The notes under the pieces: model-generated
What the model was told of the DNA's origin: nothing
Databases searched by the model: none
The model's input: only the letters and a program-made list of their open reading frames with translations
DNA from: Thermoplasmata archaeon
GTDB taxonomy: Archaea > Thermoplasmatota > Thermoplasmata > Lutacidiplasmatales > UBA184
Length of the DNA: 64,000 nucleotides
Assembly: GCA_022749815.1 (NCBI GenBank)
Contig: JAKIWV010000001.1
Location: 248,001-312,000 of the forward strand
Reading direction: 5' to 3'
Program-made: the position numbers and the translations under genes
In this document: in pieces, positions 16,356-24,969 of the stretch
Position numbering within the stretch: position 1 is the stretch's first letter
Layout: each line of letters starts with the position of its first letter

Positions 16356-17302
16356 GCCGCGAGTCGGTGAACCAGCGTGTGCACGCCGAACTGCTCGACA
16401 AACCCGAGCGAATCGAGGACAGGGCGCGCCTGCACCTGGTGGGCCAGAACCTCCGTCACCACGCGGGGGGCATTCTGCGCCTCGACCCACCGCAGCGCGG
16501 TGACGAGCAGGTCCTGCATGACCGATGCCGCGACGCCGCGGCGGAACACGGGGGAGGTGAGGTTCGCCGCATCCATCAGGTGGCTCCGGGTCGCCCGAAG
16601 AAATCCCACAGGGCCCCCATCGGCTTCGGCGACCCAGGCCTCCGTGTCGGACTCCAGGATGCCGCGGGCGATCGCGGGCATCCGGAAATCCCCCGGATGT
16701 CGCGGGACCACGGCTCGGACCTCGGGGGGCATGAGCGCGTTGTCCGCCTCGGCGAGGGCGGACCCGTCCCTGCGGCGAAACGGACGCACTCGTGTCGTGC
16801 CGGTCAGCGGAGGAAGGGGAGCCGTCCCCCGGCCGAAGGCGCGGTACATCCAGTGCTGGTCCCGAAGCGGCCGGTACCCCCATCGGTCATACAGTCGCAG
16901 GGCGGCGTCGTTGTTCGACAGCACGTCGAGGACGACGTAGCGGCGTCGATAGCGCCGGCAGGTCTCGTCGCAGGCGCGGAGCATCGCCTGGGCGAGTCCC
17001 CGACGACGGACGGTCGAATCCACGACGACGCCGCTCACGTATCCCGCCTCGCGGGTGAAGTTGAGCAACGTGGTCCCCATCACCCGGCCGTCTAGATCGA
17101 CGACGAACATCGCGAAGAGCGGCCGGCCGAACAGGCGGGCCAGACGGAGGATGAACTGGATGCCCGGGCGTTCGGTCTTTCGGAGGATCTCCCCGACGAC
17201 ATCGGGGTTCAACCCCAAGAGCGGAAACTCCCTCGAGGGATTTCGTCGCCAAAGGTCGGCCACGCCCACCGACTCGCCCGTCCGATACCCGCGGACGCTC
17301 AC
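16352..17302 (-). CDS. Tandem GNAT acetyltransferase (two GNAT domains)
   Basis: 316 aa with two acetyl-CoA-dependent N-acetyltransferase folds. Domain 1 (about 1-155) contains YVSGVVVDSTVRRRGLAQAM, the pyrophosphate-binding RRxGLA loop, and NNDAALRLYDRWGYRPL. Domain 2 (about 165-316) has VFRRGVAASVMQDLLVTALR and VLDSLGFVEQFG and looks more diverged. The GTG start at 17302 overlaps the HEAT gene stop as GTGA, and its own stop overlaps the next gene. The substrate is unknown. An alternative ATG upstream in frame would run far into the HEAT gene and is rejected. Confidence 0.85.
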   Translation of the reverse strand: MSVRGYRTGESVGVADLWRRNPSREFPLLGLNPDVVGEILRKTERPGIQFILRLARLFGRPLFAMFVVDLDGRVMGTTLLNFTREAGYVSGVVVDSTVRRRGLAQAMLRACDETCRRYRRRYVVLDVLSNNDAALRLYDRWGYRPLRDQHWMYRAFGRGTAPLPPLTGTTRVRPFRRRDGSALAEADNALMPPEVRAVVPRHPGDFRMPAIARGILESDTEAWVAEADGGPVGFLRATRSHLMDAANLTSPVFRRGVAASVMQDLLVTALRWVEAQNAPRVVTEVLAHQVQARPVLDSLGFVEQFGVHTLVHRLAA

Positions 17303-18813
17303 CGCGGGACCCTCCGAGCGGCGCGGGAGCGCGTCGGGAACAATGCCCCGAGAGTGGGAGGCGTCCTTCCGCGACCAACCTCGGGGGCCGCCAGTCGGGC
17401 CGGCCGGCGCAACTCGGTCGCGGAAAGCTGTCGGCGAGCGGAGTTCAACGCCCGCCGGGTCTTCTGGTCGGGATAGCGCTGGTTCAGTCGGGCGAGCGCC
17501 TGGACCACGGCGTCGAAGATTCGGTCCTGCGCGTCGCTCTGGAGCATGACCGCCCCATCGCCTTGAGCAAACGTCGAAGGGCCGCCGAGCGGAGCGGTGG
17601 GGTCGCGCAGCAACGTGAGGAGCGCGTCGCGACTCTCGCGATCTCCCAAGTGGCCGACCGCCCACACCGCGGCCAATCGGACTTCGGGGTCCGGGTCCCC
17701 CAGACGGTCCCGGATCTGCGGCGTCGCCTCGACGGAGCCGAGACGCCCCAGGGCGTAGACGGCCGCTCGACGCGGCCACATCTGGGGATCCTGCAACAGG
17801 GGAAGCAACCGGTCGCGGTCCTCCGGTGCCCCCACCTCGCCGAGGCACTCGGCCGCGGCGCCCCGCACCGACCAAATCGGATCTTGCAAATGCTTGCGAG
17901 CCGGTGCGGCCACTTCCGGCGCCGAGAGTTCCCCCAGCGCGTGGAATGCGCAGACCCGGGCCCAGCTCGTCGGGTGGGAAACGTATCCGAGCAGGGCGGG
18001 CACGGCGGTCCGGTCGCCGATCCGGCCCAAGGCCACCAGAGTGGCGGGCAGTACCCGGACGTCCTTCTCCACCCGGAGTCGTTCGAGGAGCAGCGGCACC
18101 GCCGCAGCGTCCTTCCGCTCGCCGAGCCCCACGGCGGCCGCGATGCGTACCCGCGTGGACGGGTCGGCCAGGAACGGGCGGAGCAGCTCCCCCACGTTCG
18201 GTGGATGAAGATGGGCGAGTCCGAGGAGGGCCTCCCGTCGGACCCGGTCGTTCGGGTCCCCCCGAGCGAGCATCAGGGCCGGGACGGCGGCGGGTCCGCC
18301 GACCCGACCCAGCGCGACGGCGCTGCTCCATCGCACCCCTGGCTCGTCGTCGTCCAATCGCTCGACGAGCGCCGGCGCCGACCGCGCATCGGCGAGGGCC
18401 CACAGGGCCCAGGCCGTCTGCTCGCGGACCCGTGCCTCCGGGTCATTGAGAGTTCGTTCGAGCACACGGCGGCTCCGTGAATCCCCCAAGGCCCCGAGAG
18501 CGCTGGCCGCGAGCCCCCGGACGGCGGGTTCCGAGTCCTGGAGCGCCCGCTCGAGCGCCCGCCGGCTGCGGTGCACCTTGAGGTGTCCCAGGCCCCAGGC
18601 CGCGGCCTGGCGGAGCACCGATTCCGTATCGTCGAGCCGCTCGGCCAACGCTGCGGGGTCCGTATCCCCGCCCCGGTCGATCCACTCGCGGATCTCCCGA
18701 AGCCGCTCCGCCACCGGTCGATCCGCTCCGATCCCCGGCCCGGCCGGTCGATTCCGGTTCGAGGCCTTCCGCCGGGCACGGGTCATCGCTTCCTGTACCC
18801 GGTCGTCGCTCAA
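17299..18813 (-). CDS. HEAT-repeat protein
   Basis: 504 aa, mostly about ten or more 31-residue HEAT/PBS-lyase-type repeats between residues 50 and 410 (for example VRGLAASALGALGDSRSRRV, VRWSSAVALGRVGGPAAVPA, VRLAAVWAVGHLGDRESRDA). Such solenoids act as scaffolds. The C-terminal ~80 residues are basic and Pro-rich. It starts with TTG at 18813, four bases after the stop of the upstream GNAT gene, and ends in GTGA overlap with the double GNAT gene. Its position between two acetyltransferases suggests a partner or substrate-presenting role; that is inference. Confidence 0.88.
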   Translation of the reverse strand: MSDDRVQEAMTRARRKASNRNRPAGPGIGADRPVAERLREIREWIDRGGDTDPAALAERLDDTESVLRQAAAWGLGHLKVHRSRRALERALQDSEPAVRGLAASALGALGDSRSRRVLERTLNDPEARVREQTAWALWALADARSAPALVERLDDDEPGVRWSSAVALGRVGGPAAVPALMLARGDPNDRVRREALLGLAHLHPPNVGELLRPFLADPSTRVRIAAAVGLGERKDAAAVPLLLERLRVEKDVRVLPATLVALGRIGDRTAVPALLGYVSHPTSWARVCAFHALGELSAPEVAAPARKHLQDPIWSVRGAAAECLGEVGAPEDRDRLLPLLQDPQMWPRRAAVYALGRLGSVEATPQIRDRLGDPDPEVRLAAVWAVGHLGDRESRDALLTLLRDPTAPLGGPSTFAQGDGAVMLQSDAQDRIFDAVVQALARLNQRYPDQKTRRALNSARRQLSATELRRPARLAAPEVGRGRTPPTLGALFPTRSRAARRVPR

Positions 18814-18817
18814 GACG

Positions 18818-19780
18818 TCACTCTGCTGCCAGGCCGGCCGGTGCGTCTCCCCGGACCCAGTGACCCTCCCGGCGTCCCTCGGGCGGCGGAACCTGTTCGA
18901 ACCCCAGGTCTCGATACAGCCGGTACGGAGCTCCCCCCCGAATCGCCACGAGGGCGACCGGGCCGGGGTTGATTGTCTCCAGCGTCTGAAGGGCGTGGAT
19001 CATCAATCGTCGTCCGATACCTTGGCGCTGGTGCCGAGGGTCGACCATTAGATTCGCCACGCCCGGCCCTCGACCTCGGTTGGCGTCCACGAGGACACAC
19101 CCGACCACTTCCCTGTCCAATCTCCACAGGGCGGACGACTCCGGGTCGAACTCGCCCGTCCACGTCCCATCCGGACGGAAGAACTGCAACAGATAATCTC
19201 GGCCGTCGGCCGCAGGGTCCGGTGACGACCAGACCCAGAACTCTCCCGGCCGCTCGGTGTACGTTCGCGCGTACAGGCCCACCAGGGCGTCCAAATCCGT
19301 CGGTTGGATTCGGCGCAGCTGGCCGACGGGGGGATCGGCGGCAACGAGCGTTCCGAGCCCCGGGCCCCGGCGCATCAGTACCTTCGCCCGATGCCAGAAG
19401 CCCAACGGTTCCAGCAAGCGCGGCTGATCCTCGGGGTCGATGCCCGGCAGAACATCCGTGAGCGCATGCAGCGGGCCCTCGCCTTCCCCTGCCACGTCAG
19501 AAAGGAACGCCGTGAGCTCGTCTGCGCCGGACGGATCGAGGTAGAGTCCGTGGACCTGCAGGCCCTTGGAGGCCCGGTTGATGAAGGCGATACCCCGGCT
19601 TGGACGGGAAGGGGGGTGCCATACGAGCAGACGCAGCCACCCTTGCTTCCATTGATGGACCAGCGCGTTGGCCTGGTCCGCTCCCCACCCCGGAAAGCCC
19701 TCGACGAGAAACTCGCGGTAGCGATTCACCAGGTCGGCCGTGAGCGACGGTTCGGCGGAAGGGTCGATGAACGCGCCCAT
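18818..19780 (-). CDS. GNAT-family acetyltransferase
   Basis: 320 aa. The C-terminal domain has the acetyl-CoA signature VANLMVDPRHQRQGIGRRLM followed by ALVAIRGGAPYRLYRDLGFE. The N-terminal ~150 residues form a second, degenerate GNAT-like region (GIAFINRASKGLQVHGLYLD, then LLEPLGFWHRAKVLM). It is the first gene of a four-gene minus-strand operon with the HEAT protein, the tandem GNAT and the 434-aa protein. Target unknown. Confidence 0.85.
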   Translation of the reverse strand: MGAFIDPSAEPSLTADLVNRYREFLVEGFPGWGADQANALVHQWKQGWLRLLVWHPPSRPSRGIAFINRASKGLQVHGLYLDPSGADELTAFLSDVAGEGEGPLHALTDVLPGIDPEDQPRLLEPLGFWHRAKVLMRRGPGLGTLVAADPPVGQLRRIQPTDLDALVGLYARTYTERPGEFWVWSSPDPAADGRDYLLQFFRPDGTWTGEFDPESSALWRLDREVVGCVLVDANRGRGPGVANLMVDPRHQRQGIGRRLMIHALQTLETINPGPVALVAIRGGAPYRLYRDLGFEQVPPPEGRREGHWVRGDAPAGLAAE

Positions 19781-19933
19781 GGTGCTCGCCCCCTCGCCCG
19801 GCGCTCCTACGAAGCGACCGGTGGCTTATCGGCGCGTACGCTCGCGAGAACCGTGCCCCGCGGCGCTTCACGCGGGTCCTGCGCGGTCATCGCGCCTGCG
19901 TCATCGGCCGCGCGCGTCCACCGGCTCGGGCAG

Positions 19934-20818
19934 CTATCCGGCCCGGAAGTATGAGTAAGCCCGCTCGATGTGGAAATCGTACCTCCGGTAGAGCGATACT
20001 GCGGGTCCGTTCGTGGCCCAATAATCGGCCACGACTCGCCGGGCACCGCGACGACGAAGCGAGCCAACCCCCACCGCGAGCAAGGCTGGCCCAAGTCCCC
20101 GGCCTCGATGCTCGGTCGCCACGGCGAGATTGAAGTCACCTAGCTCGCCTCCTCGGCGCAGTTCGGCGATCATCAAGCCAACGACCTCACCGTTCCGGGT
20201 GGCGGAGAAGGTCTCGCAATTCGGCTGCTGCGCCCATCGATGGTAAGCCCCGGCGGGCACTATCTGCTGGAACGCGTCCCTGTGGATCTGGGCGAATGCT
20301 CGCGCGTCCCCCAGCTCATAGCGACGGAGGCGGTATCCGGCGGGAGGTGAAACGGGAGGAAAGCCGCGCGTGGGGCGGGTCGCTAGGAGCAACACCGTCG
20401 CCAGCGACCACCCGAATCGATTCGCCAGCAGAGTGCCGAAGGGATTGTCCGACTCCACACGGACGATGACGGGACGAGCCGCCCGGGCGCGGACATCACG
20501 GATCCATGTCCGCGTGGTGTTGAGCAGCCGCTCGTCGCGCGGAAGCGAAGACCGAACCGTCCGGTCCGCGAGGCCAGTGCAACGGCACCATAATTCGAGC
20601 AGGCACAGCTCGGTGCGCGTAGTCAAGCCGACGGCATAGCCGTCCGCATGAGAATGAGAGCCATGCACCCAGGTGTGGGCTGATCGGCGACCGAGGTCAG
20701 CGAGCCGAAGATGGGAGTACTGGCCGAGTAGCTCGTAAAGTCCTGGGTTTCTTTCGCGGTGGAGTTGAAGGATTAGCGTCCGGTCACGGGAAATCCTCCA
20801 GACATCATTCATGACCAC
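19934..20818 (-). CDS. GNAT-family acetyltransferase
   Basis: 294 aa. The C-terminal GNAT fold is clear: FNLAVATEHRGRGLGPALLA with the RGRGLG pyrophosphate loop, then YWATNGPAVSLYRRYDFHIE. The N-terminal ~130 residues are a degenerate second GNAT-like half (VIVRVESDNPFGTLLANRFG). GTG at 20818 is the first start, with ATG at 20813 as an equally good alternative. A TATA-like CCTTTATGG lies at 20862-20869. It is separated from the GNAT-HEAT operon by 153 bases and from polB2 by 106 bases, and is probably its own unit. Confidence 0.82.
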   Translation of the reverse strand: MVMNDVWRISRDRTLILQLHRERNPGLYELLGQYSHLRLADLGRRSAHTWVHGSHSHADGYAVGLTTRTELCLLELWCRCTGLADRTVRSSLPRDERLLNTTRTWIRDVRARAARPVIVRVESDNPFGTLLANRFGWSLATVLLLATRPTRGFPPVSPPAGYRLRRYELGDARAFAQIHRDAFQQIVPAGAYHRWAQQPNCETFSATRNGEVVGLMIAELRRGGELGDFNLAVATEHRGRGLGPALLAVGVGSLRRRGARRVVADYWATNGPAVSLYRRYDFHIERAYSYFRAG

Positions 20819-20861
20819 CTACCGAGGGCTGCGAACGCCGGATGGACCAAGGATTGCCGTG

Positions 20862-20869
20862 CCATAAAG
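20862..20869 (-). promoter_or_regulatory. TATA-like element for the GNAT gene at 20818
   Basis: CTTTATGG on the minus strand, about 45-50 bases before the start codon. It would give a leader of roughly 20 bases. Confidence 0.4.
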
Positions 20870-20924
20870 GAGTCCGTTGGCCTTCGCAGAGATGGATCGC
20901 CCTGAGCTAGGCGTTCCCTTCCCC

Positions 20925-23219
20925 CTAGTCCCCCAACCGCCGCTGGTTCAACGACTCGGGGGACCGGTAGCGACCCAGTGCCTTCTCCGTCGAGACGCCC
21001 CATCGCGCCAGGAGCGCCTCCCGGCGCACCCCCATCGGCGCGAGGAGCGTCTCCGCCATCCGGGCCAGGAGCTCCAGGTACGTTACCGGATCGTACGGCT
21101 CGTCGCCCCGAAGCGCCTCAGCGACGACCACCCGGTCCCGCCACGACCGGGCCGACCGGTCCACCACGAGGTACCGGACCGTCTCGCCCGGCGCCCGCGC
21201 GATCCCGTGGGAGGCCAACTGCCGGAGCGCCGCCACCGAATCGCTGAACGTCACGTAGGCACCGAGCTCCTGGACGATCCGGCGGGCGATCAGCAGCTCC
21301 TCTCGCGGCCACGCGCCCTCGCGGATCTGCTCGGCGAAGGTGTCGGCCCGGGCCAACGCGCGCGGGACCGCCGCGGTGAACTCCGCCGCCGTCCGGGCGC
21401 GGCCGAACAGCTGGAGGAGTTCCCCCTCGAACCGGCGGAGCAGGACCGGCGTGTCGTGGCGTCGGGAGCCGATGCCCCGGAGCTTGAACTCACCGGTGTC
21501 GTAGAGACCGTAGTACCGATTCGGTACGCCGAGCCCATGACTCACCGCCGGCAAGAAGACGATCCACCGGTACCGTCCCTCGTAGCCCAGGGGAAGGTCG
21601 AACTCTCGGCTCATCGTCTCGGCGAACCGCTCGGGGTCCGGCGGATGGGCCGGGTCGATCGGCTGCACCCAGAGCGAGTCGACGATCCCGTGGATGACCC
21701 GATACCCGCTCTTCTCCGCCCGGTGCAGGAGACGGGCCAACAGTTCGCGGGCATAGGCGTTGATCGCCTCGTGGCACTCGATCCGGCCGAACCGGGCGTT
21801 CCGGTATCCCTGGTACCCGAAGGCGGTGACCAAGATCCACTTGAGCATCTTCACCCGCCGTTCGAGCGTCTCCCGTTCGATGGCGGAGAGCCCCGGTTGC
21901 CGGAGACGTGCCTTGTACGCGAGGCGGCGGACCAGGAGCGGTTCCAGGGTTCGGGGAATCAGGCCCACCCGACGGTCGCACGAACGGTATCCAAGCCCCG
22001 GCGCGCGGCGCCGAGGCGAGAGACAGCACCGGCAATCGAGCGTCTCGGCCGAGAGGTTTTGACGGACCATGATGTGCGGATAGAGGCTCGCGAAGTCGAA
22101 CTCGTCGACGTGGTCGTGCACGCCAACGGGGGGCTGGAAGATCACGCCGCCCCGGTCCCCCTCGAGGAGCATCCGGCCGGATTTCCACGCCTCGGGCCGG
22201 TTCTTCTTCCAGGGGATGTGCACCCCCTCCTCCCGGGCATGTGCCATCTCCATCGCCGTGAAGGAGGTCCCCGGGGATTGGCGTGCCACGGTCTGCAGCG
22301 AGAGCCGGGAGAGCCGGGCCGCTTCGATCAACCCCGGCAGCTCCGCGTCGCCCCAGAGGAACGAGTTGTCGGTGTCGAGGTGGAATCGGCCGGGCAGCAC
22401 GAACGCTGCCTCCCGGTGCTCGATCTTTCCGTAGGTCTGATACGAGAAGGCGGCCCGGGACGGCTGGAACCGGGCCGGCTCCCGGCCGAGAAAGAACGTC
22501 GTCTCGTTGAAGCCGACGGCCTGGGCCCGCCGGTACAACCAGGGAATGTCGCCGCCGTCTCCCCCATCGGTGAGGAGCACGTCCGGGTCCTGTCGGACCA
22601 CCTCGTCGCGGAGCGCCCCCAAGAGCGCCTCCTCCGGCCCCTCGAGGGTGACGTCCCCCAGCCGGACCGCCGAGATCGGTTCCGTGCCGCGGACGAACCC
22701 GTCCCGGCGACATCCTCGGAGCTCGACTTCAAGTCCGGCGCCCCTCATGGGCGGAAGGGCGTAGTCGATCGTTTCCGCTGGCTCGAGCGCCGAGACGCGG
22801 TCGGCGTCCCATCGCACCGGTGCGAACGGGTAGAGCTGGTGCTCGAGATGGTAGAGGTGCGGCGGGGTGAGGTCCACGTCGTAGAGCTGGAACCGGGTGT
22901 AGCCGCCCCGGGCATCGATCGTCGTGGCGACCCGCCGACGGTCGGGGTTCCGGCGCGTCGTGACCGACAGGATCCGGCGCGGCCGCCGGTCGTAGAGGGA
23001 GGGCCGGATCACCTGGAACTCGGCGGTCGCGACCTGAGGATTCTGCCCCAGCTCGCGGGCGAGCGCGGTGAGGTCGGCCCGGGCGCCGTCGACCCAGAAC
23101 GGTGGGAGGAACGGCTCGACGCGCCGGGTGACCGTTCCCTTCGCGCAGTCCTTCAGCCAGAGGACGACCGAGGTTCCGTCCCGTGTTTCGGTGACGTCAA
23201 GTAACCAACCTTCCGCCAT
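20925..23219 (-). CDS. polB2: Family-B DNA polymerase of the PolB2 branch
   Basis: 764 aa. Motif A is intact: D375-FASLYP. Motif B reads KWILVTAFGYQGYRNARFG (from K460), a form I associate with archaeal PolB2. Motif C is altered: HGIVDS at 510-515 stands where active enzymes have YGDTDS, so the first metal-binding Asp is Ile512. PolB2 was described as an inactivated archaeal polymerase family, although Sulfolobus Dpo2 has since been linked to damage tolerance. The ATG at 23219 has a perfect GGAGGA Shine-Dalgarno. The gene overlaps the small upstream gene by 67 bases and is last in an operon with a RadA-like gene. A translesion role is likely but inferred. Confidence 0.9.
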   Translation of the reverse strand: MAEGWLLDVTETRDGTSVVLWLKDCAKGTVTRRVEPFLPPFWVDGARADLTALARELGQNPQVATAEFQVIRPSLYDRRPRRILSVTTRRNPDRRRVATTIDARGGYTRFQLYDVDLTPPHLYHLEHQLYPFAPVRWDADRVSALEPAETIDYALPPMRGAGLEVELRGCRRDGFVRGTEPISAVRLGDVTLEGPEEALLGALRDEVVRQDPDVLLTDGGDGGDIPWLYRRAQAVGFNETTFFLGREPARFQPSRAAFSYQTYGKIEHREAAFVLPGRFHLDTDNSFLWGDAELPGLIEAARLSRLSLQTVARQSPGTSFTAMEMAHAREEGVHIPWKKNRPEAWKSGRMLLEGDRGGVIFQPPVGVHDHVDEFDFASLYPHIMVRQNLSAETLDCRCCLSPRRRAPGLGYRSCDRRVGLIPRTLEPLLVRRLAYKARLRQPGLSAIERETLERRVKMLKWILVTAFGYQGYRNARFGRIECHEAINAYARELLARLLHRAEKSGYRVIHGIVDSLWVQPIDPAHPPDPERFAETMSREFDLPLGYEGRYRWIVFLPAVSHGLGVPNRYYGLYDTGEFKLRGIGSRRHDTPVLLRRFEGELLQLFGRARTAAEFTAAVPRALARADTFAEQIREGAWPREELLIARRIVQELGAYVTFSDSVAALRQLASHGIARAPGETVRYLVVDRSARSWRDRVVVAEALRGDEPYDPVTYLELLARMAETLLAPMGVRREALLARWGVSTEKALGRYRSPESLNQRRLGD

Positions 23220-23515
23220 CGGTGCTTCCTCCGGGTTGCTCGACCGTTCGGCTCGACCGGGCGACGACCGGGAACCGCCGACGACGCGTCGGCGTCCTGC
23301 CGCGTGCGGAGGTCGAGGAGAATCGATAGGAAGATCGTCTCGGTGAGGTCCGGCGAGCCGCCGTACGTCGACTGGGGGATGTACCGCCGCACGGAGGTGC
23401 GGAGCGACTCGAGGGCGGTGCGCTCCTCGGGCGTGGGAAGGAGCGCGGCGAAGCGATCCCACCGCTTCAGTCGTTCCTCGAGTGCCTGACGGTAGGTAGG
23501 GGCGGTGCGGCCCAT
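23153..23515 (-). CDS. Small uncharacterised protein of the polB2 operon
   Basis: 120 aa, family not recognised. The N-terminal ~70 residues look helical (YRQALEERLKRWDRFAALLP, then TETIFLSILLDLRTRQDAD); the C-terminal ~45 are basic and probably flexible. The ATG has a textbook AGGAGGTGA Shine-Dalgarno. It overlaps the RadA-like gene by 49 bases upstream and polB2 by 67 bases downstream, so the three are transcribed and probably translated together. By position it may bridge the RadA-like protein and the polymerase. Confidence 0.65.
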   Translation of the reverse strand: MGRTAPTYRQALEERLKRWDRFAALLPTPEERTALESLRTSVRRYIPQSTYGGSPDLTETIFLSILLDLRTRQDADASSAVPGRRPVEPNGRATRRKHRWRKVGYLTSPKHGTEPRSSSG

Positions 23516-24345
23516 GGATTCACCTCCTGCGTCGCGTCGGGGGGAGCGAATTCCTCGAGACCCAGTTGACCGGGCGACCGATGGACCATCAGGAGACGGC
23601 GACCTTCCCGGACCGAGGCGAGCTCGACGCCCGCAGGACGAGGAATCAGTCGCACCAGGTCGCAGAACCGGGGACCCTTCTCGGCCAATCCGGGAAACGT
23701 GGCGACGCCTTCCGACACGGTGAGGAGGAGGGGAAGCCCGGTCCCTTCGACCAGGTCGGCGAGCCGTTCCGCGACGTAGCGGAGCAACGGCTCGCGTTCC
23801 TCGGGTGGAAGTTCTTCCGGATTTCCGAACAGCGCTGGCAGCTCGTGTCCGATGAGGAGCGTCGGCCGGCGTCGCCGGGCCTCGGCCGACCAGCCATCGA
23901 CCAACGCGACCAATTGGTACGCCGTGAAGGCCCGGGCGAGCCGGATCCCGGCGAGGACCGGGTCGGGCTCGAGCCCGAGCGCCTGACCCTGCTCGGCGAT
24001 GCGATAGGGATTGAACCGGTTGGCGCCCTCGAGCAGCGAGATCCGGCCGTCAGCGAGCGTGCTGCCGGCGTAGAGCAGCTCGAGCAGCCGGTCAATCGCG
24101 GAGGAAGCGCCGGTCCAGATCGTCGCTTCGCCAGGAGCGAAGCGATTCCCGAGCCAGCCGAAGAGCGCCGGAGCGTCGGGAAGCACCCGCCGGGCCGGCA
24201 ACCGACGACGGATCCGAACCGGGATCCGCGGCCCCGGTCCGGCGGGTCCGGTCGGAATCGATACCGGGCCCGACGCCGGTACCAGGTCGGGTATGGCCCA
24301 CGCCGGGTCCGATGAGACGAGCGCGGCCGCCACTCCTCGAGACAC
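23467..24345 (-). CDS. RadA/RecA-superfamily protein with degenerate Walker A
   Basis: 292 aa. The central part aligns by eye to RadA: ISLLEGANRFNPYRI stands where RadA has a YIDTEGTFRPERI-type segment, and GLEPDPVLAGIRLARAF where RadA has GLDPD..L.NI..ARAF. At the P-loop the sequence reads GEATIWTGASSAIDRLL (72-88), lacking GxxxxGK[ST]. Walker B is PTLLIGHELPALF without the acidic residue. ATP hydrolysis is therefore unlikely. It is the first gene of the polB2 operon, with a GTG start and a TATA-like element about 38 bases upstream. RecA-like neighbours of PolB2 occur in other archaea. Confidence 0.82.
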   Translation of the reverse strand: MSRGVAAALVSSDPAWAIPDLVPASGPVSIPTGPAGPGPRIPVRIRRRLPARRVLPDAPALFGWLGNRFAPGEATIWTGASSAIDRLLELLYAGSTLADGRISLLEGANRFNPYRIAEQGQALGLEPDPVLAGIRLARAFTAYQLVALVDGWSAEARRRRPTLLIGHELPALFGNPEELPPEEREPLLRYVAERLADLVEGTGLPLLLTVSEGVATFPGLAEKGPRFCDLVRLIPRPAGVELASVREGRRLLMVHRSPGQLGLEEFAPPDATQEVNPWAAPPLPTVRHSRND

Positions 24346-24380
24346 GATGAAACCTCGAACGAGTACGAGCGGTCCGGTCG

Positions 24381-24390
24381 CATCTTAAGT
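24381..24390 (-). promoter_or_regulatory. TATA-like element of the polB2 operon
   Basis: ACTTAAGATG on the minus strand, about 38 bases upstream of the GTG at 24345, the first gene of the three-gene operon. The predicted leader is about 10 bases. Confidence 0.45.
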
Positions 24391-24630
24391 CGCTGCATGG
24401 GGTACCTGAAACGGTCCGAGACACCGGCGTTTCAACCGGCCCGCTGACGTCACACGCTCCTCGCGATCCCGTCATGACTCGCACGGCCCGGAAAGTATGA
24501 TGCGCCTGTGGGCACACCGGCTTGTGAGCTGAAAGATGAGGGTCCAACTGCGGGTGGGGCGTTCCAGCCGATGAACTGGATGGAAGTCGGAGACCCACCT
24601 CTCGAGATAGCGACGTGGCGGGCCGCGTGA

Positions 24631-24969
24631 ATGAAGAAATTCATCCCGGTTGGAAGCGTTCTTGGTGGGTTCCTGAGCGGCGGTTTCGCCGGATTCGCCG
24701 CCGTCAACGTTTGGCCTGGCGCGTCATCGTGGCCGTTCACGGTCAAAATGGAACTGTTCCTGGGGATCGCTATTCCCGTCGGCGTTGCGGAGTTCTTCAT
24801 CAACAGATGTATAATCCCGCTACTGGCCAGGGCTAGTCTCCTCCGCGTTCGGCGGGTGGCGATATTCGACGGGAAGCTCTACCTCGACCAGTTTTCGGGG
24901 GCTTCCACGGAGCGCCCCTTGAAGCAGGTGAGCGTGTCCAAGGAAGCAATTGCCGGTGGTTGGTACTAG
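24631..24969 (+). CDS. Small membrane protein, unknown function
   Basis: 112 aa, not recognised. It begins MKKFIPVGSVLGGFLSGGFA, a Gly-rich hydrophobic helix, followed by a second one (LFLGIAIPVGVAEFFINRCI), giving two probable membrane helices. A ~35-residue soluble tail contains VRRVAIFDGKLYLDQFSG. Codon use is less GC-biased than in core genes. It stands alone between the polB2 operon promoter and a pseudogene region. Confidence 0.65.
   Translation: MKKFIPVGSVLGGFLSGGFAGFAAVNVWPGASSWPFTVKMELFLGIAIPVGVAEFFINRCIIPLLARASLLRVRRVAIFDGKLYLDQFSGASTERPLKQVSVSKEAIAGGWY

Noticed and set aside
16356-16883. N-terminal extension of the 434-aa protein to about 610 aa
   Set aside because: The extension lies inside the coding region of the double GNAT gene in another frame and is Arg/Pro/Gly-rich; the ATGA overlap gives a better start.
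20877-23204. 775-codon open frame antisense to polB2
   Set aside because: Shadow of polB2; no recognisable motif, and the polymerase strand has Shine-Dalgarno sequences and motifs.
24450-24803. Minus-strand frame of 117 codons opposite the small membrane protein gene
   Set aside because: It is the complement of two hydrophobic helices and lacks any start signal or family resemblance.
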